In this document: in pieces, positions 55,614-64,000 of the stretch | Layout: each line of letters opens with the position of its first letter | Position numbering within the stretch: the stretch's first letter is position 1 | DNA from: an uncultured Pelagibacteraceae bacterium | GTDB lineage: Bacteria; Pseudomonadota; Alphaproteobacteria; Pelagibacterales; Pelagibacteraceae | DNA length: 64,000 bases | NCBI GenBank assembly: GCA_902627735.1 | Contig: CACOKI010000001.1 | Span: 101,482 to 165,481 of the forward strand | Reading direction: 5' to 3' | The notes under the pieces: generated by a model | What the model saw: only the letters and a program-made list of their open reading frames with translations | What the model was told of the DNA's origin: nothing | Databases searched by the model: none | Position numbers and translations under genes: made by a program

Positions 55614-56533
55614 AATCAATAAAAATATATAAAAATTTTAATATTATAAAACAACATAAAAGATCAATAATATTAATTGGTAATTTTGACGGTCTACATT
55701 TAGGTCATCAAAAATTATTTAAATTAGCAAAAAATTTTAAAAAAAAATACTCTTTAAACATTGGTGTATTAACATTTGAGCCAATGCCAAAAATGTTTTT
55801 CAACAATGACCTAAGTAATTTTAGAATTTCAAATCAAAGACAAAAAAAAAATTTATTAAAAAAACATGATGTAGATTTTGTTATAATAAAAAAATTTAAT
55901 AAAAAATTTTCAAAAATTAAATCTACAAACTTTATTAAGAATATTCTTGTTTCAAAATTACAAGCAAAATTTATCTTTGTGAGTAATAATTTCAGATTTG
56001 GGAATAGAAGAGAGGGAGATGTAAAACAATTAATTAAGTATGAAAAAATATTTAATTATAAAATAGTTAAACCCAAACCGTTATCTAAAAATAAAAAAAT
56101 TATATCATCCTCATTAATTCGGAACTTATTAATGAAAGGTAAAATTAAGAAAGCCAATGGATTTTTAAACAGGGAGTGGTCGATAGAAGGAATGGTAAAA
56201 AAAGGAAGACAACTTGGAAAAAAAATTGGATTTCCAACTGCTAATATTGATATCAAAGATTATATTATAGCAAAAACTGGAGTTTATGCAGTTAAAGTAA
56301 AAAAATATGGTACTAATAAATTTATTAGAGGAATAGCAAATTTAGGATATCGGCCAACTTTTAATCAAAAAAAAATATTATTAGAAGTTCATCTGTTTAA
56401 TTTTTCAAAAAATTTATATAATAAGTATTTGACGGTTAATTTTTTAAAATTTATTAGAAAAGAAAAAAAATTCAAAAATGTAAGTGAATTAAAAAAACAA
56501 ATTAAAATAGATATATCTAAAGCTAAAAAATAA
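55607..56533 (+). CDS. ribF: Bifunctional riboflavin kinase / FAD synthetase
   Basis: Makes FMN and then FAD from riboflavin. The N-terminal nucleotidyltransferase (about 15-170) has 'GNFDGLHLGHQKL', and the C-terminal kinase (about 185-305) has 'GRQLGKKIGFPTANI'. At 308 residues it is the usual length. Flavin supply suits the many flavoenzymes nearby, such as PyrD and Xdh, but this is only general. It overlaps the HAD gene and is three bases from ileS. Confidence 0.95.
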   Translation: MVKSIKIYKNFNIIKQHKRSIILIGNFDGLHLGHQKLFKLAKNFKKKYSLNIGVLTFEPMPKMFFNNDLSNFRISNQRQKKNLLKKHDVDFVIIKKFNKKFSKIKSTNFIKNILVSKLQAKFIFVSNNFRFGNRREGDVKQLIKYEKIFNYKIVKPKPLSKNKKIISSSLIRNLLMKGKIKKANGFLNREWSIEGMVKKGRQLGKKIGFPTANIDIKDYIIAKTGVYAVKVKKYGTNKFIRGIANLGYRPTFNQKKILLEVHLFNFSKNLYNKYLTVNFLKFIRKEKKFKNVSELKKQIKIDISKAKK

Positions 56534-56535
56534 TA

Positions 56536-59253
56536 ATGAGCAAATTTCAAATTAATTTACCCAAAACATCTTTTTCAATGAGGGCAAACTTGCCTTCAAA
56601 AGAGCCGGAGTTTTTAAAATTCTGGGAAAAAATAAATTTATATAAAGAGTTAAGAAACTCTAGAAAAGGTAAAGAAAAATTTGTTTTACATGATGGCCCT
56701 CCTTACGCGAATGGAAATATACATATGGGAACAGCGCTTAATAAAATCTTAAAAGATATAATTGTGAAATTTCATCAAATGGATGGTAAAGACTCAGTAT
56801 ACGTCCCAGGTTGGGATTGTCATGGTTTACCAATAGAGTGGAAAATTGAAGAACAATATAAAAAAAATAAAAAAAATAAAAATGAAGTCCCTGTGATTGA
56901 ATTCAGAAAAGAGTGTAGAGTTTTTGCTGAAAAATGGATCGAGATCCATAAAGATCAATTTAAAAGATTAGGTGTAGTAGGAGATTGGGAAAATTACTAT
57001 TCAACAATGAGTTATGATGCTGAAGCTCAAATTGTAAGAGAGCTAGGAAAGTTTTTAAAAGAAGGAAGTTTGTATAGAGGTTTTAAACCAGTACTATGGT
57101 CAACTGTAGAAAAAACAGCGCTGGCAGATGCTGAAGTAGAATATCAGGATCACAAATCAGATACTATTTATGCATCATTTCCAGTAAAAAAATCTAAAGT
57201 AAGTGAAATCAATGATAGTGAAATAGTTATTTGGACAACTACGCCATGGACAATACCTGCTAACAAAGCTTTAGCTTATAATGAAAGCTTAAGTTACTTA
57301 TTAGTAAAAATATTTGATGAAGGAGATTATAAAAATAAAAAAATTGTTATAGCAGAGGCATTATTGGAGTCAGTAATTAAAGAGTGCCATGTTGAAAAGT
57401 ATGAAGTTTTAAAAAATTTCAAAGGAAAAGAACTGAAAGATACAATTTGTAGACATCCTTTTTTTGATTTAGGTTTCGATTATGATATCCCTCTTTTAGA
57501 GGCACGTTTTGTTACTACTGAACAAGGAACTGGTATAGTTCATTGTGCCCCAAGTCACGGACCTGATGATTTCAACCTTTGCTTAAATAACGGAATCAAG
57601 GCAATAGAAACAGTTGATGGAGATGGAAAGTATACTAATAACGTGATGTTGTTTGAGGGAATTCATATTTTTAAAGCCAATCCTATAGTGATTGAAAAAT
57701 TAAAAGAGCAAAAAAAATTATTATCTAGTGGTGAGCTTGTCCATTCTTATCCTCATTCTTGGAGATCAAAAGCTCCATTAGTTCATAGAGCTACACCGCA
57801 GTGGTTTATTTCAATGGAAAGTCACAAACTAAGAGAGAAAGCTCTAAAAGCTATAGATGAGACAACTTTCTATCCTAATAAAGGCAAAGAAAGATTAAAG
57901 TCAATGATTGAAACAAGACCAGATTGGTGTGTATCTAGACAAAGAGTTTGGGGCGTTCCTTTACCAATTTTTGTAAATAAAAAAAATAATGAAATTTTAG
58001 TAGATGACGAAGTGTTTGAAAATATTGCTAAAATTTATGAGAAAGAAGGTTCAGATTGTTGGTTTTCTGATAATCCTCAGAAGTTTCTTGGAAGCAAATA
58101 TAAAGCAGATGACTTTGAAAAACTACAAGATATTGTTGAAGTTTGGTTTGATAGTGGTTCGACTCATTCGTTTGTACTAGAAAAAAGAGAAGATTTGAAA
58201 TGGCCAGCATCAATGTATCTTGAAGGATCTGATCAACATAGAGGTTGGTTTCATTCATCTTTATTAGAGTCATGTGGAACCAGGGGGAAAGCTCCATTTG
58301 AGTCAATTCTGTCCCATGGATTTGTTGTTGATGGTAAAGGGCTAAAAATGTCAAAATCTTTAGGTAACGTGATTGCCCCAGAGGATATTTTAAAAAAATA
58401 TGGAGCTGATATTCTAAGAATATGGGTTGCGTCTTCAAATTATGCAGAGGATTTAAGAATAGACTACTCAATTTTGGACCAACATTCTGAATCTTATAGA
58501 AAAATAAGAAATACTTTTAGATATTTACTTGGAAATTTGAATGATAACTTTGATGAAATTGATTTAAAAAGTATTGATGTAAAAAATTTACCTGAATTAG
58601 AACAATTTATGCTTCATAAGATTTATTCTTTAAATCTTAATTTTCATAAATATTTTAAAAATTACGATTTTCATAATTTGTATAAGGAATTATTAAATTT
58701 TTGTACAGTTGATTTATCATCTTTTTATTTTGATATAAGAAAAGACACTTTGTATTGTGACGAGGTTAGTTCAGAAAAAAGAAAAGCCTGTATTATCATA
58801 TTAAATATTATTCTTAATTTACTGATAAGATGGTTTGCTCCTATCTTATCATTTACCACTGAAGAAATTTATCAACTAATTTTTAAAGATAATAAAAGCG
58901 TTCATTTAAAAAATTTTTTGATAATTCCAGAAAATTTTAAAAATGAAGACCTAAACACAAAATGGATTGAATTAATAAGTATAAGGAATATCTGTAATAT
59001 TAGTATCGAAGAAAAAAGAGCTAGCAAAGAAATTGGTTCAAGTCTTGAAGCAGATCTTGATATTAAACTTGATAGTAAACTAAAAAATATAACTGAAAAC
59101 ATAGATTTTTCAGAATTATGTATAACTTCAAAGGCAATAGTTTCTTACAATAATAAGACCAGTACAACAGTAATAACTAAAAAGGCAAAGGGAAAAAAAT
59201 GTCCCGTATGTTGGAAAATAAACTTAGAACCATGTTCTAGGCACAGTAAATGA
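56536..59253 (+). CDS. ileS: Isoleucyl-tRNA synthetase
   Basis: Class I synthetase charging tRNA-Ile, with editing of valine. 905 residues with HIGH-type 'GPPYANGNIHMG' near residue 55, editing-domain 'WTTTPWTIPANKALAY', KMSKS loop 'KMSKSLGNV' near 606, and C-terminal 'KCPVCWKINLEPCSRH' that can bind zinc. Its length is close to alphaproteobacterial IleS. It overlaps lspA by four bases. Confidence 0.97.
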   Translation: MSKFQINLPKTSFSMRANLPSKEPEFLKFWEKINLYKELRNSRKGKEKFVLHDGPPYANGNIHMGTALNKILKDIIVKFHQMDGKDSVYVPGWDCHGLPIEWKIEEQYKKNKKNKNEVPVIEFRKECRVFAEKWIEIHKDQFKRLGVVGDWENYYSTMSYDAEAQIVRELGKFLKEGSLYRGFKPVLWSTVEKTALADAEVEYQDHKSDTIYASFPVKKSKVSEINDSEIVIWTTTPWTIPANKALAYNESLSYLLVKIFDEGDYKNKKIVIAEALLESVIKECHVEKYEVLKNFKGKELKDTICRHPFFDLGFDYDIPLLEARFVTTEQGTGIVHCAPSHGPDDFNLCLNNGIKAIETVDGDGKYTNNVMLFEGIHIFKANPIVIEKLKEQKKLLSSGELVHSYPHSWRSKAPLVHRATPQWFISMESHKLREKALKAIDETTFYPNKGKERLKSMIETRPDWCVSRQRVWGVPLPIFVNKKNNEILVDDEVFENIAKIYEKEGSDCWFSDNPQKFLGSKYKADDFEKLQDIVEVWFDSGSTHSFVLEKREDLKWPASMYLEGSDQHRGWFHSSLLESCGTRGKAPFESILSHGFVVDGKGLKMSKSLGNVIAPEDILKKYGADILRIWVASSNYAEDLRIDYSILDQHSESYRKIRNTFRYLLGNLNDNFDEIDLKSIDVKNLPELEQFMLHKIYSLNLNFHKYFKNYDFHNLYKELLNFCTVDLSSFYFDIRKDTLYCDEVSSEKRKACIIILNIILNLLIRWFAPILSFTTEEIYQLIFKDNKSVHLKNFLIIPENFKNEDLNTKWIELISIRNICNISIEEKRASKEIGSSLEADLDIKLDSKLKNITENIDFSELCITSKAIVSYNNKTSTTVITKKAKGKKCPVCWKINLEPCSRHSK

Positions 59254-59741
59254 TCACAAAGTATTTATCAAAAAATTTTTATATAAGTTTATTTGTAGTA
59301 ATTTTTATATTCATTTTAGATAGAATTTCAAAAATTTATGTTATCAATTTGGATGAAAAATTAATTGAATCTGATTTATTTAATTCAACTTTTTTGAATA
59401 TAACTTTGATATGGAATAGTGGAATTGCATTCGGACTTTTTTCACTAAATGAAAGTTTTTATTATGATTTAATAACTTTATTAATTATTATAATAATATT
59501 GATTTTATTAATCATGGTATCAAAGGCAGAAAAATTTCAAAAATATTCTTATCTAATAATAGTCGGAGGTGGTTTGGGAAATTTATTTGATAGGATATTT
59601 TACAAAGCCGTTCCTGACTTCATAGATATACATTACAATGGATTTCATTGGTTTATTTTCAATATTGCAGATATATTTATAACAATCGGCATTATTTGCC
59701 TTATTTATGATGAAGTTTTTTTACAAAAAAGAAATATATGA
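59250..59741 (+). CDS. lspA: Lipoprotein signal peptidase (LspA)
   Basis: Inner-membrane aspartic protease removing prolipoprotein signal peptides. 163 residues with four helices; conserved 'WNSGIAFGLF' near 51, catalytic Asp in 'GGGLGNLFDRIFY' near 119 and 'FNIADIFITIG' near 141. It would process the window's lipoproteins, including the DUF3035 lipoprotein directly after it. The start overlaps ileS and the end overlaps that gene by four bases. Confidence 0.95.
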   Translation: MITKYLSKNFYISLFVVIFIFILDRISKIYVINLDEKLIESDLFNSTFLNITLIWNSGIAFGLFSLNESFYYDLITLLIIIIILILLIMVSKAEKFQKYSYLIIVGGGLGNLFDRIFYKAVPDFIDIHYNGFHWFIFNIADIFITIGIICLIYDEVFLQKRNI

Positions 59742-60067
59742 AAAATATATATAAACTTATTTTTGTAATCATATTCGCATTTAATTTTCTTAATGGTTGC
59801 CAGACTTTAAAAGACGGCCTTGAGGGAAATAAAAAATCTAAAAATGCTGAAGAATTTTTGATAGATAAAAAAAATGCTTTAACTTTACCACCAGATTTTT
59901 CTAAACTTCCCACACCTGAGGCAGAAAAAAAAACTGAAATAAATGAAAGTGATTTTGATATTGAAAATATTTTACAAGTAAATTCAGAAAATCAAAATTA
60001 TGAGGGAAATTCCAAATCAAATAATTCGTTGGAGGAATCAATCTTAGAAAAAATAAAACAAGATTAA
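59738..60067 (+). CDS. DUF3035 lipoprotein
   Basis: A 109-residue lipoprotein. The signal region ends in 'FLNGCQT' with the lipidated Cys at 21. 'NKKSKNAEEFLIDKKNALTLPPDFSKLPTPE' is the DUF3035 signature. The position after lspA is typical of alphaproteobacteria. Function is unknown. The stop overlaps pgi by one base. Confidence 0.9.
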   Translation: MKNIYKLIFVIIFAFNFLNGCQTLKDGLEGNKKSKNAEEFLIDKKNALTLPPDFSKLPTPEAEKKTEINESDFDIENILQVNSENQNYEGNSKSNNSLEESILEKIKQD

Positions 60068-61224
60068 TGCTAACAAAATCAATAGAACTAAAAAATTTTA
60101 ATTATAAAAAAAATAATAAAAATATCTTTAATAAATTAAAACTTATTTTAAATAATAAAAGTGAAACTATAAGATCTTTATCAAAAGATTATAAAGATAA
60201 TTACAATAATAAAAAATTAAGCCAAATAACAAGAAATAAAGATATAAGATTAATTGGAATGGGCGGATCTATTTTAGGTTCAAAAGCAATATTTAATTTT
60301 TTAAAAGAAAAAAGCAAAAAGAATTTTGTATTTGTAGATAATTTAATTTCAAAAAAAAAAAAATATAAAAATAATCAAATAAATTTAATCATATCTAAGT
60401 CAGGAAATACTCTTGAAACAATTACAAATGTGAATTTATTAATAAAAAAAAATGATAAAAATATCTTCATAACAGAAAAAAAACCTAGTTATTTATATAA
60501 TCTTGCAAAAAAATTAAAGTCAGAGGTGATAGAGCATAATAATTTTATTGGCGGAAGGTTTTCAGTTTTATCTGAAGTAGGCATGCTGCCTGCAGAATTG
60601 ATGGGTTTAAGTCCAAAAAAATTTAGACAATTTGATAATTTAGTAAAAAGTAAAAAATTTATAAATCAATTGGTGTGTGGTACAGGGGCAATATTACATT
60701 TACATAATAAAAAAAAATTTAATTCAATTATTTTGAATTACGACGAAAAATCTCATTATCTTTTCGAGTGGTATCAGCAATTAATTGCTGAAAGTTTGGG
60801 TAAGAAAGGCAAGGGTATGCTCCCAATTATATCTGAAATGCCCAAAGACAATCATAGCATGATGCAGTTATATCTAGATGGGTTTAAAAATAATTTTTTT
60901 ACTTTTTTTAGTTGTAATGAAAAAAACTCTGATAAATTAAATAGTAAAATACTTTTACCAAGTCATAAACATCTAAAATTTTACTCATCTAACAAAATAA
61001 TATTGAAACAAAAAAAAGCCACAGAAATAGTCTTTTTTAAAAAAAATATTCCGTTTAGAAGTTTTGAAATTAACAGAAGAGATGAAAAGACTTTGGGAGA
61101 ATTATTCTGCTACTTTATATTAGAAACGATCCTTTTAGGAAGAGCAATGAACGTAAATCCGTTTGATCAACCATCTGTAGAATTGATAAAACAAGAGACT
61201 AAAAAACAGTTTAGTTCAAGATAG
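60067..61224 (+). CDS. pgi: Glucose-6-phosphate isomerase, short form
   Basis: Interconverts glucose-6-phosphate and fructose-6-phosphate. At 385 residues it is much shorter than the usual 450-550, yet the site motifs are complete: 'GMGGSILGSKA', 'ISKSGNTLETI', 'GGRFSVLSE', catalytic Glu in 'QQLIAESLGKKGKG', His in 'DNHSMMQLYLDG', and the C-terminal Lys in 'VELIKQETKK'. Lysine is heavily over-represented. It overlaps DUF3035 at its start and rsmD by 14 bases tail to tail. Confidence 0.93.
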   Translation: MLTKSIELKNFNYKKNNKNIFNKLKLILNNKSETIRSLSKDYKDNYNNKKLSQITRNKDIRLIGMGGSILGSKAIFNFLKEKSKKNFVFVDNLISKKKKYKNNQINLIISKSGNTLETITNVNLLIKKNDKNIFITEKKPSYLYNLAKKLKSEVIEHNNFIGGRFSVLSEVGMLPAELMGLSPKKFRQFDNLVKSKKFINQLVCGTGAILHLHNKKKFNSIILNYDEKSHYLFEWYQQLIAESLGKKGKGMLPIISEMPKDNHSMMQLYLDGFKNNFFTFFSCNEKNSDKLNSKILLPSHKHLKFYSSNKIILKQKKATEIVFFKKNIPFRSFEINRRDEKTLGELFCYFILETILLGRAMNVNPFDQPSVELIKQETKKQFSSR

Positions 61225-61777
61225 TACCGAAAATTATTTTAGAAATTCCATATTTTTTTTCTTCCAAAATTTTAAATTCTTTAAAATAAACTTCTTTTTG
61301 TTCACTATTTCTATGAATTATTATAAGTCCTTCTTTTTTTAAGATATTTGAATTTTTAATTTCTGATAAAATTAATGATATTTTTTTTTCTTTAAAGGGA
61401 GGATCAATAAAGATCAAATCAAAATTATTACTTAATTCTTTAAAAAAATTACTTTGAAAAATATCTTTTTCAATAATTTTACTTTTTTCATTTAGATTGA
61501 AATTTTGAATATTTTTTTTTAAAATATTTAAAACACCTTGATAGTTTTCAACAAATGTAACAAATTTTGCTCCTCTTGATATTGCTTCAAGACCAAAAGA
61601 TCCCACACCAGAAAATAAATCTAATATATTTGCATTTTCTAAATTAGAATTAAATTTATTTGAATGTTTAACAACATTAAAAATAGATTCTTTAGCGAGA
61701 TCTTTTAAAGGTCTTGTATTTTGATCCTGTGGTTCAAAAATTTTTTTTCCTTTAAATTTACCTGCAATAATTCTCAT
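61211..61777 (-). CDS. rsmD: 16S rRNA (guanine-966-N2) methyltransferase
   Basis: SAM-dependent methylase of the small ribosomal subunit. 188 residues with 'RIIAGKFKGKKI', 'TRPLKDLAKESIFNVV', SAM motif 'ILDLFSGVGSFGLEAISRGA' and catalytic 'LIFIDPPF'. It overlaps purD by four bases (ATGA) on the same strand, so they are translated together. Confidence 0.95.
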   Translation of the reverse strand: MRIIAGKFKGKKIFEPQDQNTRPLKDLAKESIFNVVKHSNKFNSNLENANILDLFSGVGSFGLEAISRGAKFVTFVENYQGVLNILKKNIQNFNLNEKSKIIEKDIFQSNFFKELSNNFDLIFIDPPFKEKKISLILSEIKNSNILKKEGLIIIHRNSEQKEVYFKEFKILEEKKYGISKIIFGTILN

Positions 61778-63039
61778 TTATCAATGACTTTGTATCCAAT
61801 ATCTTTACGATAAAAACCTTCATTCCAGTTTAAATTATTTAAGTTATCAAATATTTTTTTTCTAGCTTCAGAAAAATTTGATGATAATGATACAAAATTT
61901 AAAACTCTTCCACCAACAGCGTATGTTTTCTTTTCTATAATATTAGTGCCTGCATGGAAACAATAATTTTTATCATCTGTATTAATCTTTTCTAAATTTT
62001 TGATTAATACATTTTTTTTATATTTTTCTGGATAACCATCAGAGCACAAAACAATACAAATGGAATTATCTTTCTTCCATTTTATTTCGATTTCATTTAA
62101 TTTTTTTTTACAACACGCTAAAATAATATTTGTTAAGTCTGACTCTAACCTAGGTAAAATTGTTTGGCATTCTGGATCTCCCATTCTAACATTATATTCG
62201 ATCAAATAGGGGTTATCATTTTTAATCATAAGACCAGCATAAAGAAAACCCGAATATTCAATTTTCATTTCCTTAAGGCCTTCAAGAGTTGGATGAATTA
62301 TTTGATTAATTATTTTGTTTTCGAGATCTATGTTAATCAATCTTGATGGTGAATAAGCACCCATACCTCCAGTATTTTTACCCTTATCACCTTCAAGAAC
62401 CCTTTTATGGTCCTGAGCAGTGTTAAATAATTTAATATCATTACCATCAGTAACAATAAAAAAACTCATTTCTTCACCAGTCAAAAATTCCTCTATCAGC
62501 ACATTTTTTGCTTCCCCAAATTTTCCTGCAAAAATTTCATCTATGGCTATTAAGGCATCTTTTTTGTTTTCACATATGTAAACACCTTTTCCCGAGGCAA
62601 GTCCATCGGCTTTTATAACTATAGGATAATTTGTTTTTTCTAAAAAAATTTTTGACTCATTAGGGTTTTGAAATATGCCAAAGTTTGCAGTTGGTATATT
62701 ATATTTTTCACAAAGTTTTTTTGTAAAAATTTTTGAACCTTCGAGTTGAGAAGCTGCTTGATTAGGACCAAATATTTTAACTTTTGTATCTAAAAAAAAA
62801 TCAACTATGCCGTCCACTAATGGTTTTTCAGGACCAACAATTAAAAGATCAATTTTTTTTTCCTCAGTAAATTTTTTAATTGCATGGAAATCACTCATAT
62901 TTATTTGTATGTTTTCAGCTATAGTTGAAGTTCCAGCATTTCCAGGGAGGCAATATATATTTTTTACGTTTTTCGATTTTTTGATGCAAAAACAAATTGC
63001 ATGTTCTCTACCGCCACTTCCTAAAATCCCAACATTCAT
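61774..63039 (-). CDS. purD: Phosphoribosylamine-glycine ligase
   Basis: ATP-grasp enzyme of de novo purine synthesis making GAR. 421 residues, with 'ILGSGGREHAI' at the start, ATP-grasp 'PIVIKADGLASGKGVYI', 'EEFLTGEEMSFFIVTDG' and 'EYNVRMGDPECQTILPRL'. Length typical. De novo synthesis therefore exists besides the salvage enzyme at 32.9 kb. It diverges from the DUF2093 gene. Confidence 0.97.
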   Translation of the reverse strand: MNVGILGSGGREHAICFCIKKSKNVKNIYCLPGNAGTSTIAENIQINMSDFHAIKKFTEEKKIDLLIVGPEKPLVDGIVDFFLDTKVKIFGPNQAASQLEGSKIFTKKLCEKYNIPTANFGIFQNPNESKIFLEKTNYPIVIKADGLASGKGVYICENKKDALIAIDEIFAGKFGEAKNVLIEEFLTGEEMSFFIVTDGNDIKLFNTAQDHKRVLEGDKGKNTGGMGAYSPSRLINIDLENKIINQIIHPTLEGLKEMKIEYSGFLYAGLMIKNDNPYLIEYNVRMGDPECQTILPRLESDLTNIILACCKKKLNEIEIKWKKDNSICIVLCSDGYPEKYKKNVLIKNLEKINTDDKNYCFHAGTNIIEKKTYAVGGRVLNFVSLSSNFSEARKKIFDNLNNLNWNEGFYRKDIGYKVIDK

Positions 63040-63060
63040 GTATAAATATATAAACTAAAA

Positions 63061-63249
63061 ATGTATAAAAAATTAGCAAAAATAAAATATTTACCAAATA
63101 ATTTTGAAATTATTGAAAATGGAGATCATGTAATTTGTGCCATATCAGGTAAACCAATTGAATTAGAAAAATTACAATATTGGAATGTCGAACTTCAGGA
63201 ACCATATTACTCCTACATAGAAGCTGCAAAGAAAAGAGAAGAAAAATAA
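63061..63249 (+). CDS. DUF2093 family protein
   Basis: A 62-residue protein with 'KIKYLPNNFEIIENGDHVICAISGKPIELEKLQYWNVELQEPY', a close fit to DUF2093, a small family conserved across alphaproteobacteria and without an assigned role. One base separates its stop from the LpxL-type gene (tail to tail). Confidence 0.88.
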   Translation: MYKKLAKIKYLPNNFEIIENGDHVICAISGKPIELEKLQYWNVELQEPYYSYIEAAKKREEK

Positions 63250-63250
63250 T

Positions 63251-64000
63251 TTATTTCCACCTATTATGAGACCAAATCCATTTTGACGGATTAAGTAATA
63301 TCATTTGCTCAAGATTTTTATTTAGTTTTTGAGTTATCTCATTGATGGTTTCTTTTTCCTCAAAATTTAAAGGTTTATAAACTGTGACCTCAAAATTCAC
63401 ATTATTTTTTCTCTCAATGTAAATCGGCACAACTTTACATTTAAATTTTTTTACAAATTGTGCTGGAATAGTAGTCGTATATGCATCTTTTCCAAAAAAA
63501 GGAGATTGAATTGACTCACTTACTCTTTGATCAATCATTAAAGCTATAGAGTATCCGTCATTAAATAATTTTAATAAATTTCGAATATTTGATCTACCTT
63601 TTTTAATTTGATTTTTGCAAATATATTTTTTTCTTAAAATTTCTATTATTTTATTCATAAAAAGATTGTTCAATGGACGATAAATTGCAGCAAGTTTGAT
63701 GCCTGATTTCTCTAAAGTCATTGCCATCAATTCAAAATTGTCAAAATGACCAGAAACAAAAATTACGTTTTCATTATTCTTTATAATATGATCAAGAATT
63801 TCTTTTCCCTTAATTTTAATCATTTCAGTCTTAGAATTATTTCGAAAATTATTCAAGAATGAATATTCAGCTAAAATTCTTCCATAATAATTCCACATTT
63901 CACTAATATGATTTTTGATTTCATTTGCACTAGCATGTGGCAAAGCAATTTTAAAATTGTTTAAGATAGTTCTTTTTGGTCTTAAAAGCGGTCCAATTAA
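63251..64000 (-). CDS. Lipid A late acyltransferase (LpxL/HtrB type), C-terminal part
   Basis: Membrane acyltransferase of lipid A assembly, cut by the window edge. The ORF track starts it at a TTG (63943), but the frame stays open to 64000, adding 'LIGPLLRPKRTILNNFKIA', the usual run-in of the family, so the true start lies outside. The catalytic HX4E site is 'SGHFDNFELMA', and 'DQRVSESIQSPFFGKDAYTTTIPA' is the second family motif. LpxL versus LpxM-like cannot be decided. Confidence 0.88.
   Translation of the reverse strand, partial: LIGPLLRPKRTILNNFKIALPHASANEIKNHISEMWNYYGRILAEYSFLNNFRNNSKTEMIKIKGKEILDHIIKNNENVIFVSGHFDNFELMAMTLEKSGIKLAAIYRPLNNLFMNKIIEILRKKYICKNQIKKGRSNIRNLLKLFNDGYSIALMIDQRVSESIQSPFFGKDAYTTTIPAQFVKKFKCKVVPIYIERKNNVNFEVTVYKPLNFEEKETINEITQKLNKNLEQMILLNPSKWIWSHNRWK

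Overview
The window looks like a piece of a free-living marine alphaproteobacterium of the SAR11 / 'Candidatus Pelagibacter' type. The reasons are a very AT-rich sequence with AT-rich codon use, almost no non-coding DNA (no gap over about 260 bases), many genes that overlap by a few bases, and a gene set typical of streamlined alphaproteobacteria: class I lysyl-tRNA synthetase, RegA/ActR-type regulator, ChvG/ChvI two-component pair, DUF2093, DUF3035 and a TsaE-AmgK-MurU run. The lineage call is inference from gene content and composition; no 16S gene or tRNA is present. Nothing looks like a phage, IS element, CRISPR array or island.

Layout. 1-1.5 kb: start of an AmpG-like permease and TrkH on the minus strand. 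1.6-5.1 kb: lysK, pyrD, rpmB and a YhhQ-type transporter. 5.1-8.2 kb: minus-strand polyamine group (ureohydrolase, deoxyhypusine-synthase homologue, ornithine/lysine decarboxylase). 8.3-14.6 kb: RegA-type regulator, bioY, polA, chvI-chvG. 14.6-18.7 kb: ahcY, tsaE, a frame-disrupted amgK, murU, gpmA. 18.7-25 kb: VanZ-like protein, a lipoprotein with a transglycosylase-like domain, an RND pump with its adaptor, a sulfurtransferase and msrA. 25-26.5 kb: a DMT transporter and an AlkA-type glycosylase. 26.5-34.7 kb: a purine catabolism and salvage block (uraD, uraH, xdhA, xdhB, guanine deaminase, PuuD membrane domain, phosphoribosyltransferase, NCS2 permease). 34.9-43.3 kb: small lipoprotein, hsp20, oligopeptidase, J-domain protein, glycosyltransferase, DapA-family lyase, cyclopropane synthase, a lysine-rich coiled-coil protein and small envelope proteins. 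43.4-50.6 kb: tldD-tldE, FAD oxidoreductase, DUF6134, YczE-type protein, typA and a 38-residue ORF missing from the ORF track. 50.6-54.7 kb: an OafA-type acyltransferase, then groEL-groES. 54.8-61.2 kb: a tightly packed operon (HAD, ribF, ileS, lspA, DUF3035, pgi). 61.2-64 kb: rsmD, purD, a DUF2093 gene and the start-less end of an LpxL-type acyltransferase.

How the genes work together. The purine block can bring in nucleobases, recapture xanthine/guanine with PRPP, or turn guanine into xanthine, urate, hydroxyisourate, OHCU and finally allantoin. The polyamine group pairs a decarboxylase making diamines with a deoxyhypusine-synthase homologue and a ureohydrolase. AmpG-like, AmgK, MurU and the transglycosylase-like lipoprotein suggest peptidoglycan turnover and recycling, although amgK has a frame break. 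Both heat-shock loci (hsp20 and groES-groEL) have a CTTGAAA-type RpoH-like promoter, and the hsp20 leader can fold into a ROSE-like hairpin over its ribosome-binding site.

The most interesting items are the candidate ROSE-like RNA thermometer at hsp20, the compact purine-to-allantoin cluster with a PuuD lacking its cytochrome domain, the homopolymer frame break in amgK, the SpeB/DHS-like/decarboxylase polyamine unit, the lysine-tailed coiled-coil protein, and the unannotated 38-residue ORF upstream of typA.
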